Assembly (NCBI GenBank): GCA_900546625.1
Contig: URDU01000006.1
Span: 49,123 to 113,122, forward strand
DNA: 64,000 nucleotides
Source of the DNA: an uncultured Lachnobacterium sp.
Lineage (GTDB): Bacteria; Bacillota; Clostridia; Lachnospirales; Lachnospiraceae
Direction: 5' to 3'
Part shown: positions 54,183 through 63,769 of the stretch, piece after piece
Layout: each line of letters begins with the position of its first letter
Position numbering within the stretch: position 1 is the first letter of the stretch
Program-made: the position numbers and the translations under genes
Notes under the pieces: generated by a model
The model's database searches: none
What the model was told of the DNA's origin: nothing
The model's input: the letters and a program-made list of their open reading frames with translations, nothing else

Positions 54183-54452
54183 GGGCGTAAGCTCCGGGCA
54201 ACGGGGTGCACACGCACTCTCCCGGGGCGCTATGCTACGTGGCTAAGATGCTGTACGAAATTATGCTTGATGGGTTTCTATGCTTGACGAAACCGTCGAA
54301 ACGCGCCGTCCGTGGCGCGGTTCTCCTCACCCCTGCGTCCATGCAGGGGTGTTTCTGCGTTTCATGGGCATAATTTCTACAGTATCTAAGCCACTTCGCT
54401 ATTCGCGTTTCGGGAGAGTGCGTGTGCACCCCTGTGCCCGGGGCTTACGCCC
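54183..54452. repeat. Long inverted repeat with three hairpins in its loop
   Basis: Arm 54183-54266 pairs with 54368-54452 with few mismatches (ends GGGCGTAAG/CTTACGCCC). Between them lie three perfect hairpins: GACG/CGTC with loop AAAC (54286-54297), CGCGCC/GGCGCG with loop GTCCGT (54302-54319), and CACCCCTGC/GCAGGGGTG with loop GTCCAT (54328-54351). It is more GC-rich than its surroundings. No protein is supported. It could be a structured RNA, a MITE-like element or a cruciform. Confidence 0.85.
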
Positions 54453-54616
54453 TTACGTTGTGGCTCTCAATGTACGAATATGGGTACACTTGCGGATTTT
54501 GCTTGATTTATTGGGGAGCGCGTATTATATTAAATATAATGACTATTCAAAACCACTGAGAACAAAAAAAGCTGATGCGTCATGCTTGCATGTAAGCAGC
54601 AGGTTTTCTTGTTCTC

Positions 54617-54735
54617 AAGGGGGCTCGAATAGAGCCACCCCCACACATATGAGCAAAATTAGCTGCGTAGCAGCGGGAAAGCACGAGCATCGTGCGTTTT
54701 TGCGAATATTTGTGTGGTGGTTATGAATAGCCACA
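54617..54735. repeat. Palindromic repeat region
   Basis: Holds GGGGGCTC/GAGCC-CCCCC (from 54620), GCTGC/GCAGC, and GCACGA/TCGTGC followed by GTTTTTGCG (54681-54703). An outer CCACACATAT...ATATTTGTGTGG pairing encloses them. A related copy is at 56559. The preceding 54547-54617 can pair GAGAACAA with TTGTTCTC. Confidence 0.7.
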
Positions 54736-54761
54736 TTGTTCATGGATTTAATTTTAAAAAT

Positions 54762-54852
54762 ACAACAGGGGAGCTGGCATTTAGCCGGCTGAGAGTAGAC
54801 TGGTAGTGTCTTGACCCATAACCTGATTTGGATAATGCCAACGTAGGATAAT
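54762..54852 (+). promoter_or_regulatory. TPP riboswitch (THI element)
   Basis: Conserved CAGGGGAGCT, GGCTGAGAG, GACCCATAACCTGATTTGGATAATGCCAACG split across its parts, and GTAGGATAA. It lies upstream of thiM and should shut down the thiamine operon when thiamine pyrophosphate is high. Confidence 0.95.
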
Positions 54853-54868
54853 ATCGCAAGATTTTTAG

Positions 54869-54902
54869 GCGGATATACTCATTGGCGGTATATCCGCTTT
54901 TT
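54869..54902 (+). terminator. Riboswitch terminator upstream of thiM
   Basis: GCGGATATAC (54869-54878) pairs perfectly with GTATATCCGC (54888-54897), followed by five Ts. Confidence 0.9.
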
Positions 54903-54942
54903 GAATGCGTGGGTGATTATGAATATTTGTAAAGAGATACAG

Positions 54943-55794
54943 ATGGATAATTTTATAGAAAAGCTTAAGTCACGCAGTCCTTTGATCCACAACATCACAA
55001 ATATGGTTACTATCAATGATGTGGCAAATATTGAGCTGGCATGTGGAGCGAGGCCTATTATGGCTATGGCGCCTCAGGAGATGGATGAGGTCACCGGTAT
55101 ATGCGATGGGCTGAACCTGAATATAGGCACTCCTTCTGAGGAGAGGTTTGAGGCGATGCGCATTGCTGCGAGGAGGGCTGCAAAAAGGAGCATTCCGATT
55201 GTGCTCGACCTGGTTGGTGTGGGCGTGAGCCGCTTTAGGATGGATTTTGTGATGAGCCTGCTTGACGAGGTGCATGTGGATGTGATTAAGGGCAATTTGT
55301 CTGAAATCAAGGCTGTTATGGAGCATAGCAGGTGCGAGGGCGGCGTGGAAGTGACCGATACGGCGGCTGAGTCTGATGCAAAGGCGCTTGCGTGCAGGGC
55401 GGCCCTGCGATATGGCTGCATCTGTGTGATTACAGGTGAGATAGATTATGTGGCACAATTATGTGATGAAGCCGGTGGTTATGACTATAATGAAAGCAAT
55501 GTGATGTGCATCACAGGCGGCAATCCGATGATGAAGCGCGTGACAGGCACCGGATGTATGCTTTCAGGGCTTATCTGTTCGTTTGTTGCGGCTTCCTGCG
55601 ATGATAAATACGGTGCAGTCACGGCAGCACTTAGCTGCATGAAGAGGGCAGGAGGGCTTGCGGCCTCTGCTATGGCAGAGTGTGATATGGGAACAAACAG
55701 CTGTCATTTTGTTAAGCCCGGAAATGCTTCATATAGGGACAGGCTGATTGATGCAGTATATCATATATGCGATGGTGATTATGCACTGATGTGA
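54943..55794 (+). CDS. thiM: Hydroxyethylthiazole kinase
   Basis: Phosphorylates hydroxyethylthiazole for thiamine salvage. 283 aa. Family features: SPLIHNITNMVTINDVANI, MAMAPQEMDEVT, LDLVGVGVSRFR, KGNLSEI and the anion-hole MKRVTGTGCMLSG. ATG 54943 gives the usual N-terminus; ATG 54919 (with GGGTGAT before it) is also possible. First gene of the TPP-controlled operon. Confidence 0.92.
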   Translation: MDNFIEKLKSRSPLIHNITNMVTINDVANIELACGARPIMAMAPQEMDEVTGICDGLNLNIGTPSEERFEAMRIAARRAAKRSIPIVLDLVGVGVSRFRMDFVMSLLDEVHVDVIKGNLSEIKAVMEHSRCEGGVEVTDTAAESDAKALACRAALRYGCICVITGEIDYVAQLCDEAGGYDYNESNVMCITGGNPMMKRVTGTGCMLSGLICSFVAASCDDKYGAVTAALSCMKRAGGLAASAMAECDMGTNSCHFVKPGNASYRDRLIDAVYHICDGDYALM

Positions 55795-55877
55795 ATATCG
55801 CTATATGACAGACAAGTGGTATGCATGCCATGAGTCTTATATTTGGAAAACAACAGGATAAGAGGTGAAAGGTTTAT

Positions 55878-56528
55878 ATGAACAAAACTGATTTAAAGCT
55901 CTACGCTATAACAGACAGGCAGTGGCTGCACGGAGCGAGGCTTTCTGAGCATGTGAAGCTTGCGATAGAGGGCGGAGCCACTATGATTCAGATCCGTGAC
56001 AAGGATATCCTTAGTACAGATTCTGATGCAGGGCTTAAGGATGAGTATCAGGAGGCTCTTGAGATAAAGAGAATCTGTCACGAGCACAAGGTGCCGCTCA
56101 TCATCAATGACAATGTGCAGTTTGCAATTGATATAGATGCCGATGGAGTACATCTGGGGCAGGATGACATGAATCCGGCAGAGGCCAGAAAGCTTCTTGG
56201 AACCGACAAGATAATAGGTGTCACGGCAAAGACTGTGGAGCAGGCAAAGAAAGCAGAAGCTGACGGTGCTGACTATCTGGGAAGCGGAGCAGTGTTCGGC
56301 TCTACCACGAAGCTTAATGCAAAGCCTATGACAAAGGAGCTTCTGCGTGAAATCACAGCGGCTGTCGATATACCGGTTGTTGCAATCGGAGGCATAAATG
56401 CAGATAATGCAGCCACGCTAAAGGGCACAGGGATTGCAGGAATCGCCGTGGTAGGAGCGATATTTGCAAGCGCAGATATAAAGGCTGCAGCCAAAGAACT
56501 GACAGAAATATGCGATAAAATGCTGTAA
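55878..56528 (+). CDS. thiE: Thiamine phosphate synthase
   Basis: Joins HMP-pyrophosphate and thiazole phosphate to thiamine phosphate. 216 aa TIM barrel. Motifs GATMIQIRDKD, PLIINDNVQFAIDIDADGVH, LGQDDMNPAEAR, DYLGSGAVFGSTTK and VVAIGGINADNA. AAGAGGTGAAAGG precedes the ATG. It lies 83 bases after thiM. Confidence 0.95.
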   Translation: MNKTDLKLYAITDRQWLHGARLSEHVKLAIEGGATMIQIRDKDILSTDSDAGLKDEYQEALEIKRICHEHKVPLIINDNVQFAIDIDADGVHLGQDDMNPAEARKLLGTDKIIGVTAKTVEQAKKAEADGADYLGSGAVFGSTTKLNAKPMTKELLREITAAVDIPVVAIGGINADNAATLKGTGIAGIAVVGAIFASADIKAAAKELTEICDKML

Positions 56529-56556
56529 TTGCAGCAGGTCACACTGTATAGCAACT

Positions 56557-56612
56557 GTAAAGCACGAGTATCGTGCGTTTTTGCGAATATGTGTGGTGTG
56601 GCTCGAATAGAC
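56557..56612 (+). repeat. Second copy of the palindromic repeat (in thi operon)
   Basis: AAAGCACGAGTATCGTGCG followed by TTTTTGCGAATATGTGTGG matches 54678-54717 almost base for base. The GCACGA/TCGTGC stem with T5 is also terminator-like and lies between thiE and thiD. Confidence 0.75.
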
Positions 56613-56645
56613 GAAAAATTACAAAATTCAGAAAGGAGCGTAGAT

Positions 56646-57437
56646 ATGCATACAGCACTTACAATTGCGGGAAGTGATTCAAGCGGCGGCGCAGGCGTGC
56701 AGGCTGATTTAAAGACCATGCTTGCAAACGGTGTATTTGGCGAGAGTGTCATCACAGCGCTAACGGCACAAAATACCATGGGAGTTGACGCGGTGATGAA
56801 TGTGCCGGCAGATTTTATCGAGGCACAGATGAAGGCAGTTTTCACGGATATTTTTCCGGATGCGGTGAAAATCGGTATGACATCATCGGTGGATACAATT
56901 GAGGCAATTGCCGCAGGACTTGTAAAATACAAGGCGAAAAACATAGTTTTGGACCCGGTGATGGTTGCTACAAGCGGAAGCAGGCTGCTTGAAGAAAATG
57001 CAGCAAACACTCTGATGGAGAAGCTGTTTCCACTGGCTGATATCATCACGCCAAATATCCCTGAGCTTGAGGTGATATCAGGCAGACAGATTGAAAGCAA
57101 GGATGACATCATAGAGGCAGCAAAGGCCATTTATGATAAATACGGCTGTCCGGTTTTAAGCAAGGGAGGCCATTTCACAGACACGGCATGTGTGTGTGAC
57201 TATTTGTGGGATGGAAAGAATGTCATCACCTTTGAGACCAAAAGAGTGGATAATCCAAACTCACACGGCACAGGCTGCACGCTTTCTTCAGCGATAGCCA
57301 GCGGTCTGGCAAAGGGACTATCGCTCGAGCAGGCTGTGGATAACGGCAAGCGATATGTCACAGCATGTTTAAAAGCCATGCTTGACTTGGGACACGGCAG
57401 CGGTCCTATGAATCATGGAGCGTTGTTCATACAATGA
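56646..57437 (+). CDS. thiD: HMP / HMP-phosphate kinase
   Basis: Phosphorylates hydroxymethylpyrimidine twice for thiamine synthesis. 263 aa ribokinase fold. Family sequence ALTIAGSDSSGGAGVQADLK, ALTAQNTMGV, KIGMTSS, LDPVMVATSG and the anion-hole NSHGTGCTLSSAIAS. ATG 56646 follows AAAGGAGCG; the frame upstream to 56529 covers the repeat and is not coding. Confidence 0.94.
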   Translation: MHTALTIAGSDSSGGAGVQADLKTMLANGVFGESVITALTAQNTMGVDAVMNVPADFIEAQMKAVFTDIFPDAVKIGMTSSVDTIEAIAAGLVKYKAKNIVLDPVMVATSGSRLLEENAANTLMEKLFPLADIITPNIPELEVISGRQIESKDDIIEAAKAIYDKYGCPVLSKGGHFTDTACVCDYLWDGKNVITFETKRVDNPNSHGTGCTLSSAIASGLAKGLSLEQAVDNGKRYVTACLKAMLDLGHGSGPMNHGALFIQ

Positions 57438-57532
57438 GATAAGCACATGTTAAATAATTAATAGCTGTAACAACAATAAGAATAGTAATAACTACTAATT
57501 AACAGTAATAAAATAAAGAACAGGAGAGTACA

Positions 57533-58843
57533 ATGAGTAATTACACAACACAGATGGATGCCGCAAGAAAGGGCATCGTAACACCTGAAATTGAAAAGGT
57601 AGCAAAGAAAGAGAAGATGGATGTAGACAAGCTGATGGAGCTTGTTGCAAGCGGAAAGGTAGCTATTCCTGCCAACAAGCATCACAAGTCACTTGATGCA
57701 GAGGGCGTTGGAAGCATGCTTCGCACAAAAATCAATGTAAACCTCGGAGTCTCAAGAGACTGCAAGGACTATGATGTGGAGATGCAGAAGGTTATGAGCG
57801 CTGTAAAGCTTGGAGCAGAGGCTATCATGGATCTTTCAAGCCATGGTAACACACAGCCGTTCAGACAGAAGCTCACAAGCGAATGTCCTGCAATGATAGG
57901 AACAGTTCCTGTTTATGACAGCGTTATCCACTATCAGCGTGATCTTGCAACACTTACAGCACAGGATTTTGTCGATGTAGTCAGACTTCATGCTGAGGAT
58001 GGAGTGGACTTTGTCACACTTCACTGTGGAATCACAAGAAAAACAATAGACCAGATTAAAAAGCACAAGCGTAAGATGAATATCGTAAGCCGTGGAGGAA
58101 GCCTTGTATTTGCATGGATGTGCATGACAGGAGAGGAAAATCCTTTCTACGAGCACTATGATGAGATACTTGAAATCTGTGAAGAGCACGATGTGACAAT
58201 CTCTCTCGGAGATGCCTGCAGACCGGGCTGTCTGGCAGATGCAACAGATGTATGCCAGATAGAGGAGCTTGTAAGACTTGGAGAGCTCACAAAGCGTGCG
58301 TGGGATCACAATGTACAGGTCATGGTAGAGGGACCGGGACATGTGCCGCTTGATCAGGTAGCAGCAAACATGAAGGTACAGCAGTCAATCTGTATGGGAG
58401 CACCATTCTATGTACTTGGACCTCTTGTAACAGATATCGCGCCGGGCTATGACCACATCACAGCAGCAATCGGTGGAGCTGTGGCAGCAATGAACGGAGC
58501 AGCATTCCTGTGCTACGTGACACCTGCGGAGCATCTTGCTCTTCCAAATGTGGAGGATACAAAGCAGGGCATCATCGCCTCAAAGATTGCAGCTCATGCA
58601 GCGGACATCGCAAAGGGAATTCCGGGAGCCAGAGATATAGATGATAAGATGGCAGATGCCAGACGTGTGCTCGACTGGGATGCACAGTTTGCATGTGCAC
58701 TTGACCCGGACACAGCTAAGGCTATCAGGGATGACCGTCTGCCTGAGGATGACCACAGCGAGGCATGCAGTATGTGCGGTAAGTTCTGTGCAGTGCGAAG
58801 CATGAACAAGGCACTCGCAGGAGAGTATATTGACATACTATAA
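57533..58843 (+). CDS. thiC: Phosphomethylpyrimidine synthase
   Basis: Radical-SAM enzyme rearranging aminoimidazole ribotide to HMP-phosphate. 436 aa, the short clostridial form without the N-terminal domain of plant and proteobacterial enzymes. Motifs [56 protein letters not shown] and [14 protein letters not shown] [11 protein letters not shown]. The C-terminal cluster motif reads CSMCGKFC (CX2CX3C). CAGGAGAG precedes the ATG. Confidence 0.95.
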   Translation: MSNYTTQMDAARKGIVTPEIEKVAKKEKMDVDKLMELVASGKVAIPANKHHKSLDAEGVGSMLRTKINVNLGVSRDCKDYDVEMQKVMSAVKLGAEAIMDLSSHGNTQPFRQKLTSECPAMIGTVPVYDSVIHYQRDLATLTAQDFVDVVRLHAEDGVDFVTLHCGITRKTIDQIKKHKRKMNIVSRGGSLVFAWMCMTGEENPFYEHYDEILEICEEHDVTISLGDACRPGCLADATDVCQIEELVRLGELTKRAWDHNVQVMVEGPGHVPLDQVAANMKVQQSICMGAPFYVLGPLVTDIAPGYDHITAAIGGAVAAMNGAAFLCYVTPAEHLALPNVEDTKQGIIASKIAAHAADIAKGIPGARDIDDKMADARRVLDWDAQFACALDPDTAKAIRDDRLPEDDHSEACSMCGKFCAVRSMNKALAGEYIDIL

Positions 58844-58855
58844 GGTGAGGCAGTA

Positions 58856-59389
58856 ATGGAAAGTAAAAAGAACATTAAAAAATCAACTATTTCAATCAGA
58901 AAGCTTGCCATGGCAGGAGTGCTCGTGGCAGTTGCCGTAGCAGGAAGCTTAATAAGCTTCCCTGTTGCCGGCAGCAAATGTGCACCCGTACAGCACATGG
59001 TCAATATATGCGCAGCAGTATTCTTAGGACCTGCATGGGGTGTCGGTGTGGCATTTTGTGCGAGTGTCATCAGAAACCTGACAGGCCTTGGAAGCCTCAT
59101 GGCATTCCCGGGAAGCATGGTAGGTGCGCTGTGCTGTGGACTGATGTACAGATTTAGCAAAAAAATCATACCTACATGTATCGCAGAGGCGCTCGGCACC
59201 GGCATACTCGGAGGCCTTGCAGCGTATCCTCTGGCAAAATACGTGATGCTTATTCAGCCGGACGGCATGTTTATATACATAGTGCCATTCCTTATATCGA
59301 CCGTAGCCGGAAGCATAGTGGCAGCAATTGTCATGCTGATTCTTAAGAAAAACGGTGCACTGGCAGCATTTAAGGAAAATCTGGAGTAA
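58856..59389 (+). CDS. thiW: ThiW, thiazole-specific ECF transporter S component
   Basis: 177 aa with five or six TM helices; SLISFPVAGSKCAPVQHMVN and AVFLGPAWGVGVAF are characteristic of ThiW. It binds hydroxyethylthiazole and couples to the shared ECF energy module, which is not in the window. It feeds ThiM at the head of the operon. It starts 12 bases after thiC behind AAGGTGAGG. Confidence 0.9.
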   Translation: MESKKNIKKSTISIRKLAMAGVLVAVAVAGSLISFPVAGSKCAPVQHMVNICAAVFLGPAWGVGVAFCASVIRNLTGLGSLMAFPGSMVGALCCGLMYRFSKKIIPTCIAEALGTGILGGLAAYPLAKYVMLIQPDGMFIYIVPFLISTVAGSIVAAIVMLILKKNGALAAFKENLE

Positions 59390-59398
59390 TAGCCGGGG

Positions 59399-61042
59399 CT
59401 ATGGCTTAATAAGAAGCTTCATAAGCTCATCCTGACATATAGGCTTCGAGTAGTGATAGCCCTGGAACCAGGTGACATCAAACTGTCTGAGATAGCTTTC
59501 GAGGTCTTCATTTTCGATGCCTTCGATACATATCCTAAGATCTGCGGCACGGGCAAAGTTAATCATTCCGATTACAAGTGCCTGCTTCTTTTTCTCTTCG
59601 AAAATACCCTTTATAAAGCACATATCTATCTTGATACCCTCTACAGGAAGCTCAAGCATCATCTGTGATGAAGAGCTTCCCGTGCCATAGTCATCCATTG
59701 TGATGTGGATTCCTGCCTCCCTTAAAGCGGTGACTGTTTTCTTTATCATAGATACAGGCAGGTCCCGGCATCGCTCTGTAATCTCTATCCACAGCTGTGA
59801 AGGCGGAAAATCATACTCTTTAAGAATTGTCAGAGTATCTTTTACAAAGCATTCCTTTTCAAGCTGCTCTGAGGATGCATTTACATTGATGAAAAAGCCC
59901 GGTTTTACCTTTGCAAATTCACAGGCTGCGCTTATTGCAGTTCTCATGATATAATTTCCAAGCTCATACATAGCCGGAGTATCCTCCAGCCAGTCGATAA
60001 ACAGTCCCGGTGGCACCGTGCCAAATGGCTCCTTTTTCCAGCGAACCAGTGCCTCTGCACCCATTATTTCACCGGTTTTTGCCTTTACAATCGGCTGAAA
60101 CTCCACAAAAAAGCCATCACAGCTATTGATAACCGACTGATGGATGATTTTCATGATGTCTATATGCGAGCTGCCATTGAACCTGACCATATCGTTAAAA
60201 AATAACAAATCAGGGCTGTGAAGCTCCCTCGCGCGGTCAAGAGTGTATTCCACCTTGCTGATGACAGTAGATGTATCACCGTCATAATCCTTGAGAATCA
60301 GGCAAGCGGCATATATATCAAACTCAAATCTAAAGCACTTAAAGAAATACATGGAATTTATGGTGTCTGCAATTTTTTGATAAAAGGCCTCAGCAGTGGC
60401 ACGGTCAGCTTCCTTTACCACAAATACAAACTTGGAATTATTCATATAGTATGTGGCGGTGCTGCCATCCATCATGTAGATGAATTTGAGCGCGAGCTCA
60501 CGCTGGATTGCAGTGCTGAAATTGGAACCATACAGTATATTGAACTCATCTATATGGCCTATTTCCACCTCAATTATGGCTACAGACCTGTTTTCCATGA
60601 TGTAGCCGTTGATATCATTTACAAACTTTGACTGACCGTAAAGATATGTATATGGGTCGATATCCGGAAGAGTATTTTCGTTTCTGAGCACGAGGACATG
60701 GTAGCAGTGTCCGTCATCGCCGGCAAAAATATCAGAATAAAATCCCATCATATATTCTTTGGTATGCTTTCCCATGCGGACATAAAATATATCATCCAGT
60801 TTTTCGCCATTTAAGCGATAGCGGATTTCCTGCTTATATTCAGGCAGGTCAACGTTGTTGACACAAGAGCCAAGCTGTTCAAAGAAGCAGGTATGCTCGC
60901 CGGCTTCAAAGCCGAAAAAATCAGCTGTCTTTTGGGGTACGTATGATATGTCGTTATCCAGGTCGGTGATGATAGGATATATCCCATCTGATAATTCTGA
61001 AATTTTATCAATAAATTCCTTGTATATCGTGTGTTCTATCAT
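59399..61042 (-). CDS. EAL-domain c-di-GMP phosphodiesterase with degenerate GGDEF
   Basis: 547 aa, no TM. A PAS-like N-domain (1-115), then a GGDEF-like fold (about 130-290) in which the signature is lost (MNNSKFVFVV at that place), then an EAL domain (about 305-545). The EAL residues look complete: GAEALVRW, FINVNAS, WIEITER, TMDDYGTGSSS, IKIDM, CIEGIEN and WFQGYHYSKP, so it is probably active. The degenerate GGDEF may bind GTP as a regulator. It converges with thiW, nine bases away. Confidence 0.88.
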   Translation of the reverse strand: MIEHTIYKEFIDKISELSDGIYPIITDLDNDISYVPQKTADFFGFEAGEHTCFFEQLGSCVNNVDLPEYKQEIRYRLNGEKLDDIFYVRMGKHTKEYMMGFYSDIFAGDDGHCYHVLVLRNENTLPDIDPYTYLYGQSKFVNDINGYIMENRSVAIIEVEIGHIDEFNILYGSNFSTAIQRELALKFIYMMDGSTATYYMNNSKFVFVVKEADRATAEAFYQKIADTINSMYFFKCFRFEFDIYAACLILKDYDGDTSTVISKVEYTLDRARELHSPDLLFFNDMVRFNGSSHIDIMKIIHQSVINSCDGFFVEFQPIVKAKTGEIMGAEALVRWKKEPFGTVPPGLFIDWLEDTPAMYELGNYIMRTAISAACEFAKVKPGFFINVNASSEQLEKECFVKDTLTILKEYDFPPSQLWIEITERCRDLPVSMIKKTVTALREAGIHITMDDYGTGSSSSQMMLELPVEGIKIDMCFIKGIFEEKKKQALVIGMINFARAADLRICIEGIENEDLESYLRQFDVTWFQGYHYSKPICQDELMKLLIKP

Positions 61043-61119
61043 AAATCAAGACTCCATATGTGTATTATGCACAAAATTCTTTTAATATTATAACATATAT
61101 ATGCATTATATACAATGTG

Positions 61120-62973
61120 TCATTTATATATTTGAAGGTATACAGACGACTGAAATACACCATCAGCTGCTTCAAATGCAACGTCTCCATCATATTTGCC
61201 GGCAACAGACCGGATGGAGGACAGGCCTATACCATAGTCATCCCTCTTTGAAGAACGGTATTTTCCGTTTTGAATGGTAACATGCCCGTCAAAGCTGTTG
61301 TCCATGGTTACGATTAGTGTCTTGTAGTGGATATGGGCATGCAGGCGGATAAAGCGCGAAGGCGCTTCGCCTGAGGACTCCAAGGTATCCATGCGTTTAC
61401 ATGCTTCTATGGCGTTTTCTATCAGATTTCCAAATACCAGGCACAGGTCGTTGTCCAGGGTCGCATCATCGGTTTCCGGAACAATGAGCTTTGTCTCAAG
61501 AGCGATATTGTCATTTTTACATATGGCACTGTAGTATGACAGAATGGAATTGACCACCCTGTTTTCGCAATAGCTTGCAGGCGCATATGGAATGCTGTGA
61601 ATCAGGGCATCCAGGTATTCGTTCAGCGGCTTATTTTCAGTGTTTGCGAGGCCTTTTATTGCAACCAGCTGGTGACGCAGATCGTGGCGTTGCTTCTTAA
61701 ACAGCTGTTCGTTTGTTGTGATGAGCGAATTATATTTCCGCTGCTCAGACAGAGACTGCTCGAGGAGATTCATATCAAATACGAGCCTTTCGTTTTCGCG
61801 CTTTATCCTTAGCATATCGCTTATATTAAGCCCCATGATATTTCCCATGATTATAATGAAAAGCAGAGTTCCAATCTGGTACAGCAGTGACAGTGATGAC
61901 ACAAATTTCAAATGATAATTGATTATCTCGGCACATGAAGCGAGTGCCAGTATGAATATCGGAACCATCAGCCGCTTTGCCCTGCTATTTTGGTTGCGAA
62001 CAGCCTCAAGGATGGTGTATGCAGTCAGGAAGCAAAGTATGAGTGGTAAAATGACATGGAACACATACATGCTCTGGGATAGTGCAACCGTACCGCTAAG
62101 CTGTAAGGCACATGCGATAAAGTCAAGCACGGTGAGGAGCTTCGCGATAACTATAATAGGCTTGTCATTCTTAAAACCGACTGCAAGCCTGCAGAAATAC
62201 AACAGTGGAATCATCTGCGAGAAAAGCCCTATAAAAGCACATAGATACAGCAGTGTAGGGTTTTTGACTATAACACCTGTGTAGTTGCACTCACCGATAG
62301 ACCACATGCCTACCATGAGTGAGAAGAATCCAAAATGAAATATCATCTTGCAAACCTCTTTATCGTAGTATAAAAGCATCAGTGAGATAAATATAAACAA
62401 AACACCTGCAGCAAGCTCTAGCAGTGCTATAAAGAATGACCATTTATTCAGCTTTAACAGGGTAAAAAATAAGGATTTGTATGCTCCGTAGATAGGAGAA
62501 TACACAGTAAGCGAGCTTTTGGTAACAGGAGACAGATACTCTATGCGAAGCTCTGCGTCACCCGAATGACCGTCAGTGCCTATCAGGTACCCCTCTGTTG
62601 CAGGATCCTTCATATAGGATGGATAGTTTTCGGGCCTGCCAAACTCATATATGAGTTCATCGTCTAAATAGACCTTTGCAGGGGAATAGACAGTCTTTAT
62701 GTAGATCGGATCATCCTTGTTCAGGTTGATATGGGTGGTGACGGTGACACGTGTGCGCGGCGAAAGGTGCTTAAAGGTATGTGGAAACGTGATTTCTTCC
62801 TTATCTGAATCTGAACCCTCCACTACAGCATATGCAGAGCTTACAATCGTGGCTTCAGGATAGCTTGCCTGGCTCATAATCATGTTTTTTGAGGAAAAAA
62901 GCAGTATACAAATCAGTATAAGCTCCATAATTGTCAGATAGGGAATATTTCGTATAGCGCTTTTGTTTTTCAT
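61120..62973 (-). CDS. GHKL sensor histidine kinase with 7TM-type sensor
   Basis: 617 aa. One N-terminal TM (12-33), an extracellular beta domain (about 40-175, 7TMR-DISM-like), seven TM helices (about 180-385), a coiled coil, then the kinase: H-box KKQRHDLRHQLVAI, N-box FGNLIENAIEACKR and G-box DYGIGLSSIRSVA. The HRHDLRHQ-type H-box is of the AgrC/GHKL_5 class, which pairs with LytTR regulators, as encoded by the next gene upstream. Confidence 0.88.
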   Translation of the reverse strand: MKNKSAIRNIPYLTIMELILICILLFSSKNMIMSQASYPEATIVSSAYAVVEGSDSDKEEITFPHTFKHLSPRTRVTVTTHINLNKDDPIYIKTVYSPAKVYLDDELIYEFGRPENYPSYMKDPATEGYLIGTDGHSGDAELRIEYLSPVTKSSLTVYSPIYGAYKSLFFTLLKLNKWSFFIALLELAAGVLFIFISLMLLYYDKEVCKMIFHFGFFSLMVGMWSIGECNYTGVIVKNPTLLYLCAFIGLFSQMIPLLYFCRLAVGFKNDKPIIVIAKLLTVLDFIACALQLSGTVALSQSMYVFHVILPLILCFLTAYTILEAVRNQNSRAKRLMVPIFILALASCAEIINYHLKFVSSLSLLYQIGTLLFIIIMGNIMGLNISDMLRIKRENERLVFDMNLLEQSLSEQRKYNSLITTNEQLFKKQRHDLRHQLVAIKGLANTENKPLNEYLDALIHSIPYAPASYCENRVVNSILSYYSAICKNDNIALETKLIVPETDDATLDNDLCLVFGNLIENAIEACKRMDTLESSGEAPSRFIRLHAHIHYKTLIVTMDNSFDGHVTIQNGKYRSSKRDDYGIGLSSIRSVAGKYDGDVAFEAADGVFQSSVYLQIYK

Positions 62974-63040
62974 AATCCGGGCTCCTTGCAGTGTATTACT
63001 TTTGACAGTTTTAGCTCATATCAATCAATAGGAAAGTGAC

Positions 63041-63769
63041 TTATTTAAGCCCTCTGGTGTGCTCGAAAAAGTATCTCTCCATTGCCTTTTTGGCCTTGCC
63101 TGAGAGCTCTCTCTTGATAGGGATATTTGTGTCATCAGCCATCACAAAGCACTTGAGTGCTGTGTCGATGCGTGTGACATACGACAGGTTCACCGCGTAG
63201 CTTTTGTGTGGCAGAAAAAACAGCTCAGTAGGCAGCTGCTCTGAAAGCTCGGAAAGCTTCTCATAGCAGATGATTTCCTCGTTGTCATTTAAATGTATGA
63301 AAATCTGTCTGGCTCTCTGCTCTATGTACATGATATCCGAAAGGGCAAGCCTCTCCATACTCTTATTTCTCTTCACATAAAGCGATGGAGCATCGGATTT
63401 TTTCAGCATGGCAAGGTGAAGGATGTTACTTAGCTCAGCTTCAGAAACAGGCTTTTCGATATAGCCTATGGCGGACAGCCTGTAGCTTTCTAAGGCGTGC
63501 TCCGTGCTTGTTGTGATAAAAGCAACCGGGATATCGGTGTCTGTCTCACGGATTATAGAGACTGCCTCGATGCCGGTCATGGAATCCTTCATGTATATAT
63601 CCATGAGCAGCAGGTCATACTTCCCATGCTCGTATGAGGCAAGCAGAGAATCGGCATTTGTAAAGACAGTGTATGTATTTTTGATATCGCTGTGGTCGAG
63701 AATATCACAAAGCAGCTCGGTTTCGGCAGCCTCGTCCTCGCAGACAGCTATATTAAGTGTTTGTGGCAT
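63041..63769 (-). CDS. LytTR-family response regulator
   Basis: 242 aa. An N-terminal receiver with the acidic pair in AVCEDEAAE and phosphoacceptor Asp in LLLMDIYMKDS (near residue 56), Lys in GYIEKPVSE; then a LytTR DNA-binding domain (about 135-240: LALSDIMYIEQRAR, LPHKSYAVNLSYV). It lies 67 bases upstream of the kinase gene, as its cognate partner. Targets usually have paired imperfect repeats; none was identified. Confidence 0.9.
   Translation of the reverse strand: MPQTLNIAVCEDEAAETELLCDILDHSDIKNTYTVFTNADSLLASYEHGKYDLLLMDIYMKDSMTGIEAVSIIRETDTDIPVAFITTSTEHALESYRLSAIGYIEKPVSEAELSNILHLAMLKKSDAPSLYVKRNKSMERLALSDIMYIEQRARQIFIHLNDNEEIICYEKLSELSEQLPTELFFLPHKSYAVNLSYVTRIDTALKCFVMADDTNIPIKRELSGKAKKAMERYFFEHTRGLK

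Noticed and set aside
54280..54726. 148-codon plus-strand frame downstream of dapB
   Set aside because: It lies across the inverted repeat and palindromic repeats; codons simply follow the palindromes.
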